In this document: positions 31,619-37,367 of the stretch, piece by piece
Numbering within the stretch: the first letter of the stretch is position 1
Layout: each line of letters starts with the position of its first letter
Assembly: GCF_014845115.1 (NCBI RefSeq)
Contig: NZ_NKUI01000094.1
Coordinates: 1 to 37,367, forward strand
Reading direction: 5' to 3'
Source of the DNA: Methylorubrum zatmanii
GTDB taxonomy: Bacteria; Pseudomonadota; Alphaproteobacteria; Rhizobiales; Beijerinckiaceae
DNA length: 37,367 nt
Position numbers and translations under genes: made by a program
The notes under the pieces: model-generated
What the model was told of the DNA's origin: nothing
The model's database searches: none
Seen by the model: the letters and a program-made list of their open reading frames with translations, nothing else

Positions 31619-32794
31619 TCAGGTTGAGGAAGCCGCCACCGTATCGGCCATGCGGGCCTGGCGGGCGCCGAGCGGCTTGCCGCCCCCGACCGTTGTGTCG
31701 CGCGCGGTCTGATGCTCCATCTCGGCGTTGAGCTCGGCCCCGAGCAGCACCACCGTCGTGGACAGCCAGATCCAGGTCATGAAGCCGATGGCGGCGCCCA
31801 GCGAGCCGTAGGTCTCGTTGTAGCTGCCGAAGTTGGCCACGTACCAGGAGAACAGTCCCGACGCGACGAGCCACAGGGTGCCGGCCACCGCGCTTCCCCA
31901 GGTCACCCAGCGCCACTTCGGCTTCCTGCGGCTCGGACCGTAGCGGTACAGCACCGCCAGGGTGCCGATGACGAGGACCAGCAGGGCCGGGAAGCGCAGG
32001 AGCGCGATGTACCAGGCCTTCTGGTCGAGCCCGAGCACCTGCAGCGCAGCCGGCACCACCACGATGCCGGTCAGCGCTAGCACCACGAACAGCAGCGCAC
32101 CTGCCGTGAAGGCGAGCGACTGCAGGTTGAGCATGACGAAGGAGCGCTTCTCCTCCTCCTCGTAAGCGATGTTGAGGGCGTCGAAGATGGCCTTCATCCC
32201 GCCGTTGGCGCTCCAGAGCGAGAGCAGGATGCTGAAGATGGCGGTGAGGCCGAGGGCGGTGTCGCCGGTCGCGGTCAACCGCTGCACCTGCCCGCCGACG
32301 ATGTCGATGGCGCCGTCCGGCAGGATGCCGCGCAACTCGTTGAGGTGCGTGTTGATCGTGCTCGGGTCCGCGACCGCGCCGTAGATGGAGACGAGCGCCG
32401 CCACGGCCGGGAACAGCGCCAGGATGGCGTAGAAGGTGACGCCGGCCGCGACCAGCAGGATGCGGTCGTTGCCGAACTCCTGGTAGAGGCGGAGCGCGAT
32501 GTCCTTCCAGCCCTTGGCCGAGATCTCGGACGGCGTGTCCGCCTGGCGCCCCCGCTCCGGTTCGGCTTCGGCAAGGTGCGCGGCCGCGGCGCCCTCATGA
32601 GAGGCGGGACCATCCTCGGTCCCGAGCTTCCGTTCGTCCTTCCCGGAACCGCTCGCGACGGGCGAGGGACCTGCGCGCCGCCTTGGCAGGGCGACCAGGC
32701 CGACGAGAGCCACGCCCAGGAAAGCCGTCCATAGGGTCGAGGCGGCCTGTGCGGGGGCGGTGGAGGGAGGCGGTGGGGTAGGCTGGTCCGTCAT
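31619..32794 (-). CDS. YihY/BrkB-family inner membrane protein
   Basis: The 391-residue protein has an N-terminal TM (~20-36), a polar linker (~40-95) and the YihY/BrkB core (~95-370) with about six TM helices. Landmarks are LLVAAGVTFYAILALFPAVA, a long amphipathic segment, LLSLWSANGGMKAIFDALN and IAYEEEEKRSF, then WVTWGSAVAGTLWLVASGLF, FGSYNETYGSLGAAIGFM and a last TM ending in LLGAELNAEMEHQT. The family was once called ribonuclease BN in error; its true role is unknown, with transport or envelope roles proposed. It is separated from its neighbours by ~240 and ~350 bases and seems to be a single-gene unit. A 21-base dyad lies just upstream of its start. Confidence 0.92.
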   Translation of the reverse strand: MTDQPTPPPPSTAPAQAASTLWTAFLGVALVGLVALPRRRAGPSPVASGSGKDERKLGTEDGPASHEGAAAAHLAEAEPERGRQADTPSEISAKGWKDIALRLYQEFGNDRILLVAAGVTFYAILALFPAVAALVSIYGAVADPSTINTHLNELRGILPDGAIDIVGGQVQRLTATGDTALGLTAIFSILLSLWSANGGMKAIFDALNIAYEEEEKRSFVMLNLQSLAFTAGALLFVVLALTGIVVVPAALQVLGLDQKAWYIALLRFPALLVLVIGTLAVLYRYGPSRRKPKWRWVTWGSAVAGTLWLVASGLFSWYVANFGSYNETYGSLGAAIGFMTWIWLSTTVVLLGAELNAEMEHQTARDTTVGGGKPLGARQARMADTVAASST

Positions 32795-33145
32795 GGCTCA
32801 CCGGAACGCAGGGCTCACGCTTAGCCCTGGGGCACTGTCACAACGGCAATGGACACGCTTTGGTGCCGTCGAGCCGTTGATGCCACGGATCGACCGCGCG
32901 ACCCCTCGCCGCGGAGCGGTCGTTTGCACGCTCCCGCACTATCTAGGGCCAGGACCGATCAAGCGTGGCAGGGTGAGGCGTCTGCCCGCACCGTACCTAG
33001 GGGGATGCAACCGCGATGCCCGGCGAGACTTCCCGTTGCGTGACGCCGTCGGCGGCTTCGGGCCGTTCGCATGCCCCGAGCGATGCGCGCTCGCGCCGAC
33101 CGGGCGGCCGGCGGGCGCCCGATGGGATGCGGGACCGCGCACGGC
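32795..33145. other. 351-base divergent gap
   Basis: Space between the YihY-like gene (minus) and the hybrid kinase (plus). Apart from the dyad at 32809-32829 I see no motif, RNA or coherent small frame. Confidence 0.4.
32809..32829. promoter_or_regulatory. 21-base dyad upstream of YihY-like gene
   Basis: CAGGGCT (32809-32815) and AGCCCTG (32823-32829) form a perfect 7-base inverted repeat with a 7-base gap, 15 bases upstream of the YihY-like start codon on the minus strand. The size suits an operator, or an RNA hairpin in the leader. Confidence 0.3.
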
Positions 33146-35611
33146 ATGGTTGACGCCTTCTCGTTCCTGCCGTCCGGGGGTACGACGGGTTCGGAGATCC
33201 GCGCCCGCGACTGGTCGGAAACCTCGCTCGGCCCGCCCGAGGAATGGCCGCCGGCCCTGCGCAATGCCCTGTCCTTGATGCTGTCCTGCCCCACGGCGAT
33301 GTTCCTGGCCTGGGGGCCTGACCTGCTTTGCTTCTACAACGACGCCTACCGCCCGATTCTCGGCTACCGGCTGGACACCGCGCTGGCTCGTCCCTTCCGC
33401 GAGGTCTGGGCCAGCATCTGGGACGAGATCGGCCCGCTGGTCGACGCCACTCTGTCGGGCGAGAGCCAGGCGCTCACCGACGTCATGCTGGACCTCTCGC
33501 GACAGGGAGTGCCGGAGCGGAGCTGGTGGTCCTTCTCCTACTCGCCTGTGCTGGACGATGCCGGCGCCGTCAACGGGCTGTTCTGCGTCACCGCGGAGAC
33601 CACGTCGCGGGTGCTTGGCGAGGCGCGCCTCCGCGAGAGCGAGGACCATTTCCGCCACGCGGTCGAGCTCAACCCGCAGGTGCCCTGGACCTGCGACCCC
33701 GACGGCAACATCACCTCTTACTCGAACCGCTGGCTCGAACTGACGGAGCAGGCTCCGGGTGAGCCGGACGGCTCCGGCTGGGCCAAGGCGCTGCACCCCG
33801 ACGACGTGCCTTGGACCATGACGGCCTTCTCGGCGGCTCTGACGTCCGGCGATCCGGTGGACGTCGACTACCGCATCCGCGTGGCGGCCACCGGCGAGTA
33901 CCGCTGGATGCGTGCCCGCGCGCGTCCGCGCCGGAACGAGGGCGGCGGCATCGTCCGTTGGTACGGCGTCGTCGAGGACATCCACGACCGCAGGCTCGCA
34001 GAGGAGCGCTTGCGCGAGGTGAACGAGACGCTGGAGCAACGCGTCACCGAGGCGCTCGCCCAGCGCAAGCTCTGGGCGGACGTGTTCGAGACGACCGACG
34101 CCCTGGTTAACGCCCTCGACCCAGACTTCCGGGTGCTGGCCATCAATCGCGCCTGCGCGGACGAGTTCGAGGCGATCTACGGGGTCCGGCCACGAGCGGG
34201 CGACAACCTGATCGACCTGCTTGCGGACAAGCCCGAGCACCAGGCCGCGTCCCGCGAGGTATGGGCGCGCGCCCTGTCAGGGGAGGAGTTCACGCTCGTC
34301 GGCGAGTTCGGCGACCCGGCCCGCAGGCGGCGCTGCTACGAGCTGAGGTTCACCACGCTGCGGGACGGCGCGGGCGGGAGGATCGGTGCCTTCCAGTACG
34401 GCACCGACGCAACCGAGCGGCTGCGCGGCCAGGAGCAGCTCGCCCGGGCCGAGGAGGCCTTGCGCCACGCGCAGAAGATGGAGGCGGTCGGCCAGCTCAC
34501 CGGCGGCGTGGCGCATGACTTCAACAACCTGCTCACCATCATCCGCTCATCTGTCGAGTTCCTGCGCCGGCCGAACCTGCCGGAGGAGCGTCGTACCCGC
34601 TACCTTGAGGCGGTGGCGGACACGGTCGACCGGGCCGCTAAGCTGACGAGCCAGCTCCTGTCCTTCGCGCGGCGGCAGGCGCTCAAGCCCGAGGTGTTCG
34701 ACCTGCGGGACCGCGTGCGGGCCACCTCGGAGATGCTCAACGCGGTGACCGGCGCGCGCATCCGCATCAAGACCGAGGTGACGGACGGGCCCTGCCACGT
34801 GCGGGCCGATACGAGCCAGTTCGAGACGGCGCTGGTGAACCTCGCCGTGAACGCCCGCGACGCCATGGACGGGGAGGGCACGCTGACGCTCCGGCTCACC
34901 TGCGGCGAGGCGCTGCCCTCGATCCGCGGGCATGCCGGCGCGCCCGGGCCCTTCGCGGTGGTGTCGGTCTCCGACGAGGGCGTCGGCATCGCGCCAGACC
35001 TGCTCGCGAAGGTCTTCGAGCCGTTCTTCACGACGAAGGAAATCGGCAAGGGCACCGGGTTGGGCTTGAGTCAGGTCGTCGGCTTCGCCAAGCAGTCGGG
35101 CGGCGACGTGGACGTGGCGAGCGAGGTGGGGCGCGGCACGACTTTCTCGCTGTACCTGCCCCACGTCGACCCGCCCCCGGACAGCGCGGAGACCGGCGAG
35201 GAGGAGCCCGCCATGCAGGACGCGGACCGCGCCCTGTGCGTGCTGGTCGTGGAGGACAACCTCGACGTCGGGCGCTTCTGCACCCAGCTCCTTGAGGATC
35301 TCGGCCACTCCACGATCTGGGCGCACAACGCGGAGGCTGCGCTCGCGGAGATGGAGCGGGTGCCGTTCCGCTTCGACGCGGTGTTCTCGGACGTGGTCAT
35401 GCCCGGCATCGGGGGCGTCGAACTCGCTCGCCGGCTCCGGACGGACCACCCGAAGCTGCCGGTGGTCCTGACGACCGGCTACAGCGACGTGCTGGCCCGC
35501 GACGACGCCCATGGGTTCGAGCTCGTGCGCAAGCCCTACTCGGCCGAGGAGGTGGCGCGCGCGTTAAGGACGGTCGTCGCCGGGAGGGGCAGAGCGTCCG
35601 CGCGGGCGTAA
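33146..35611 (+). CDS. PAS-PAS-PAS hybrid histidine kinase with receiver
   Basis: The 821-residue soluble kinase has an N-terminal PAS-like domain (~10-155, RARDWSETSLGPPEEWPPAL), two more PAS domains (~165-285 and 305-430, the first ending YGVVEDIHDRR) and a HisKA core with His457 in TGGVAHDFNNLLTIIRSSVE. The ATPase has N-box LVNLAVNARDAM, G1 SDEGVGI and G2 GKGTGLGLSQ. The C-terminal receiver has Asp749 (VFSDVVMPG) and Lys796 (LVRKPYS). Start at 33146 (MVDAFSFL) was chosen to match the N-terminus of related sensors; an upstream start at 33071 adds 25 basic residues. The first domain is paralogous to that of the truncated gene at 29671. No membrane segments, so it senses a cytoplasmic signal. 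Confidence 0.94.
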   Translation: MVDAFSFLPSGGTTGSEIRARDWSETSLGPPEEWPPALRNALSLMLSCPTAMFLAWGPDLLCFYNDAYRPILGYRLDTALARPFREVWASIWDEIGPLVDATLSGESQALTDVMLDLSRQGVPERSWWSFSYSPVLDDAGAVNGLFCVTAETTSRVLGEARLRESEDHFRHAVELNPQVPWTCDPDGNITSYSNRWLELTEQAPGEPDGSGWAKALHPDDVPWTMTAFSAALTSGDPVDVDYRIRVAATGEYRWMRARARPRRNEGGGIVRWYGVVEDIHDRRLAEERLREVNETLEQRVTEALAQRKLWADVFETTDALVNALDPDFRVLAINRACADEFEAIYGVRPRAGDNLIDLLADKPEHQAASREVWARALSGEEFTLVGEFGDPARRRRCYELRFTTLRDGAGGRIGAFQYGTDATERLRGQEQLARAEEALRHAQKMEAVGQLTGGVAHDFNNLLTIIRSSVEFLRRPNLPEERRTRYLEAVADTVDRAAKLTSQLLSFARRQALKPEVFDLRDRVRATSEMLNAVTGARIRIKTEVTDGPCHVRADTSQFETALVNLAVNARDAMDGEGTLTLRLTCGEALPSIRGHAGAPGPFAVVSVSDEGVGIAPDLLAKVFEPFFTTKEIGKGTGLGLSQVVGFAKQSGGDVDVASEVGRGTTFSLYLPHVDPPPDSAETGEEEPAMQDADRALCVLVVEDNLDVGRFCTQLLEDLGHSTIWAHNAEAALAEMERVPFRFDAVFSDVVMPGIGGVELARRLRTDHPKLPVVLTTGYSDVLARDDAHGFELVRKPYSAEEVARALRTVVAGRGRASARA

Positions 35612-36036
35612 GCTACCCGGCGCCGTCGCCTTCAAGCACACCCTCGGTCCTAAGATAGCCGGCGGGGCCATGAGCAAGCTTGATCACGGGGATTGATCGG
35701 CATGGATGGACGTCGCTTCCTCCCGGCAGCCTCCATTGCATGTGGTCGCCACCGTGGCCGTACTTTCTGGGTTCGTGGCCGCCTACAGGTCCACTTCAGC
35801 CTATGGAGCGGACATCTGGACCGGCAGGCTCGAAAGTCTGCAAGGGGTCAGTAGTTCGCATGCCGTCTAGACTGCAATGCGCCACAAGTGGCTTCTCGAA
35901 CACAGCAGATGGCATGGCCACTTGGCCTCCGAGAGCTGCCATTGGCATGGAAGGGCCAATCCAGGCGGCCACGACATGCTCATATCGTGCCATATAAATT
36001 TGGCCCTGGTCACGCACCGTCGATACGGTCCCTGCT
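35612..36036. other. 425-base gap carrying degenerate repeats
   Basis: After the hybrid kinase no convincing gene is seen until the PfpI remnant. Short frames on both strands here are translations of the repeat at 35836-35944 and are not credible proteins. Confidence 0.45.
35836..35944. repeat. Degenerate dispersed repeat, composite copy
   Basis: The left part (35836-35865) matches 10452-10481 at 25 of 30 bases, and the right part (35872-35944) matches 2074-2146 at 48 of 73 bases, both without gaps. This copy thus links the other two as parts of one ~110-base intergenic element. Confidence 0.55.
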
Positions 36037-36180
36037 ATGACCTCCCAGATGGTCCCGTTCTTTGTAGAGGACGAGCTCAAGCGGAACGGCGTTGCGTTCG
36101 TCAAGGCCGGTGACTGGGAGCCGTACGTGGTCGGGGACGGGATGCTGATCGCCGGGTAGAATCCAGCCTAGTCCGGCCCC
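36037..36180 (+). pseudogene. Remnant of DJ-1/PfpI glutamine amidotransferase-like gene
   Basis: The frame gives MTSQMVPFFVEDELKRNGVA, then FVKAGDWEPYVVGDGMLIAG, which matches the C-terminal part of DJ-1/PfpI-type class 1 amidotransferase-like proteins. The family continues G-Q-N-P-A-S-S-G-P; here the codons read G, TAG, N, P, A, TAG, S, G, P, so both the Gln and the first Ser codon are one base from a stop. The catalytic Cys region upstream is missing. It is a decayed gene end, not a working enzyme. The boundaries are approximate. Confidence 0.6.
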
Positions 36181-36375
36181 CGGCCGAGCGCCTTTTCGAC
36201 ATGCTCGCGCACTTGACACCCAAGGCGGCACAAACCGCGGACGGACCCGAGGCTACCTTGAAGACGCTCAGCCATCCCGCTTCGCAGACTTCTTTTAACC
36301 GTCCACCTCTTTCCGACTCGGTGCTCCAGGGCTGCTGGTCTAGAACGTCGATCCGGACAATCTTAGGCGCAGGTG

Positions 36376-36870
36376 ATGGCGAAGAAGCCTAGCAAGCCAC
36401 GGGTGCAGACCGAGTTCCTCCCAGGCCAACTCGACATGGTTGACTGGATGGGAGGATTAAGATGGCTGAAGAAAAGATCAGCCGCTGATGACCGCGAGAC
36501 GGCAGACGACGTCAACCGGCACGCGTACTTTGGCCTGATACGCACGACCAAATACTATCCTCCGCTGCTGCTAGCACCACGCTTGCCGACCATCGTTCAG
36601 ATGCGCGTCTTGGCTACAGCTATTTGGGGGACGACTTGGCACGGTCGCGCGGCCAGTGAGCTTGGCGTCGACCAGAAACAACTTCGACGCTGGGAAGAGA
36701 CGGATCCTAACACTATGCAATTTCGAGGAACGCCGCCTATCAGGCATGTTGAGCGGCTGCGCGAAGTAGCCGAGCGGCATAGGAAAGGAATTCAGCTAGC
36801 TCTATCCATGAGCGAGCCCACCGTTGACGGTTCTCCTGAGACACGCCCGCTTCTGAAGCGGGGCGTCTAG
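36376..36870 (+). CDS. HTH-containing hypothetical protein
   Basis: The 164-residue product is basic at the start (MAKKPSKPRVQTEF) and has a mid-protein segment (~80-110) with a helix-turn-helix look: MRVLATAIWGTTWHGRAASE, then LGVDQKQLRRWEE. The rest (HAYFGLIRTTKYYPPLLLAP, and a basic C-terminal helix with VERLREVAERHRKG) is not recognised. Base composition is lower in GC than the chromosomal-type genes to the left, which suggests an acquired gene. Its last codons contain CCCGCTTC-T-GAAGCGGG, a perfect 8-base hairpin that overlaps the end of the frame. It precedes an array of five dyads, which it could bind, but that is inference. A GTG one codon earlier is an alternative start. Confidence 0.6.
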   Translation: MAKKPSKPRVQTEFLPGQLDMVDWMGGLRWLKKRSAADDRETADDVNRHAYFGLIRTTKYYPPLLLAPRLPTIVQMRVLATAIWGTTWHGRAASELGVDQKQLRRWEETDPNTMQFRGTPPIRHVERLREVAERHRKGIQLALSMSEPTVDGSPETRPLLKRGV

Positions 36871-36908
36871 CTCTCTTGCCACGGTGAGGCGTCCGACGTT
36901 GACGGCGT

Positions 36909-37168
36909 TGTCTGAGATTTCTGGCAGCGAAAGCCATGCGCTTTCTTTTCGCGTGCTAGCAGTAGTCAGGATTTTCTGACGGTGGCCTCAAGGTTCGTCT
37001 GACGCTCGCCCGTCCCTAGCAGTGTGGCGTGTCAGAAATCGCTGACACGATATTTCCAGCCATCCAAACCCTTTCTGCAGCTCATGTCAGGATCCTCTGA
37101 CAATGGACGTTTGCAATCGACGGCTCCGGTCTGGAGCAGAATCTCATCGGTGACAGCGATTGCTGACG
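36909..37168. repeat. Array of five 18-base dyads at 55/66-base spacing
   Basis: Five copies of TGTCAG-N6-CTGACA or close variants start at 36909 (TGTCTG/CTGGCA), 36964 (AGTCAG/CTGACG), 37030 (TGTCAG/CTGACA), 37085 (TGTCAG/CTGACA) and 37151 (TGACAG/CTGACG). The start-to-start distances are 55, 66, 55 and 66 bases, all multiples of 11. The copy at 37030 has 8-base perfect arms (CGTGTCAG/CTGACACG). The six-base centres differ, so it is the arms that are kept. The array fills the gap between two convergent genes, so it is not an ordinary operator. An extra half-site (CTGACG) is at 36999-37004. Confidence 0.85.
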
Positions 37169-37204
37169 GGTCTTCCCAGGCGCCGGGCCGCGCGCGCGGC
37201 CTTT

Positions 37205-37367
37205 TCAGGCCTGCCGGATCAGCCCGAGGCGGGTCGTTAGCGCCTTCTTGGCCTGGCGCTGCTTCACGCCTCGTCGCTCGACGAGCTCCTCCATAGCCTG
37301 TCCGATGAGATCCGCGAGGCCGTAGGCGATGCCCTCGAAGCCTTTCTGCTCCCGCGCGCGCGCGCGG
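37205..37367 (-). CDS. Hypothetical protein, C-terminal 54 codons
   Basis: Read from the right edge, the minus strand encodes a basic, helical C-terminus: REQKGFEGIAYGLADLIGQA, then MEELVERRGVKQRQAKKALT and TRLGLIRQA, ending at TGA 37207-37205. The alternating charged and hydrophobic residues favour this frame over the plus-strand reading. The rest of the gene lies outside the window. No family is recognised; the length and charge would suit a small DNA-binding or plasmid accessory protein, but this is open. Confidence 0.5.
   Translation of the reverse strand, partial: RARAREQKGFEGIAYGLADLIGQAMEELVERRGVKQRQAKKALTTRLGLIRQA

Noticed and set aside
35796..36104. 102-codon minus-strand frame
   Set aside because: It is mostly the translation of the dispersed repeat and the antisense of the PfpI remnant.
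5938..36171. Recoding of TAG as a sense codon (adaptor and PfpI remnant)
   Set aside because: TAG ends other genes normally (for example 36868-36870), no suppressor tRNA or pyrrolysine genes are seen, and the PfpI piece is decayed in other ways.
36909..37168. CRISPR array reading of the dyads
   Set aside because: Repeats are 18 bases, imperfect, with uneven 37/48-base spacers, and no cas gene is present.
37349..37367. CGCGCG run at the right edge as a structural element
   Set aside because: It is explained as codons for Arg/Ala in a GC-rich partial gene.

Overview
The window is high-GC DNA that looks like a Methylobacterium-type alphaproteobacterium (Hyphomicrobiales). The signs are GC-rich third codon positions, a bacterial squalene-hopene cyclase, small rhizobial proteins of the DUF6894, DUF892 and DUF3597 types, several HWE-family histidine kinases with stacked PAS domains, and GGAAC/CGTT promoter pairs of the EcfG general-stress type. 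No tRNA, rRNA, CRISPR array, intact transposase or integrase was seen. This taxonomic call is inference from gene content only.

Layout. 1-2.1 kb: accessory small proteins of unknown function and a strong terminator. 2.3-7.6 kb (minus strand): an efflux operon read as SMR transporter, TetR regulator, periplasmic adaptor, RND pump; the adaptor is split by an in-frame TAG. A second TetR gene faces it divergently (7.76 kb). 8.4-10.3 kb: squalene-hopene cyclase (hopanoid synthesis). 10.5-12.6 kb: family I inorganic pyrophosphatase and several small proteins. 12.8-13.4 kb: a NepR-like anti-sigma protein translationally coupled to a receiver-like protein that lacks the phosphoacceptor Asp and the switch Lys. 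13.6-21.5 kb: a Cache diguanylate cyclase, a Crp/Fnr regulator, a GAF/4xPAS HWE kinase and a CHASE3 hybrid kinase. 21.5-25.7 kb: a set of small probable stress proteins (DUF892, DUF3597, a Cys-rich exported protein, a Lys-rich peptide), a PAS/HWE kinase and a YqcI/YcgG-family protein. 25.7-29.1 kb: a GAF/PAS/GGDEF/EAL protein. 29.7-31.4 kb: two PAS sensor genes cut off at the same base and joined tail to tail. 31.6-35.6 kb: a YihY/BrkB membrane protein and a PAS hybrid kinase. 35.6-37.4 kb: lower-GC accessory DNA with a decayed DJ-1/PfpI gene, degenerate repeats, an HTH protein and an array of five 18-bp dyads at strictly alternating 55/66-bp spacing.

The genes read as a sensory and stress island: PAS/GAF sensors feed His-Asp phosphorelay and c-di-GMP outputs, and a NepR-like protein plus EcfG-type promoters ahead of DUF892, DUF3597 and the Lys-rich peptide suggest a link to the general stress response. 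The signs of rearrangement and decay (truncated PAS pair, split adaptor, frameshifted small gene, PfpI remnant, dispersed repeats) suggest a plastic region. The dyad array between convergent genes at the right end is the least explained element.
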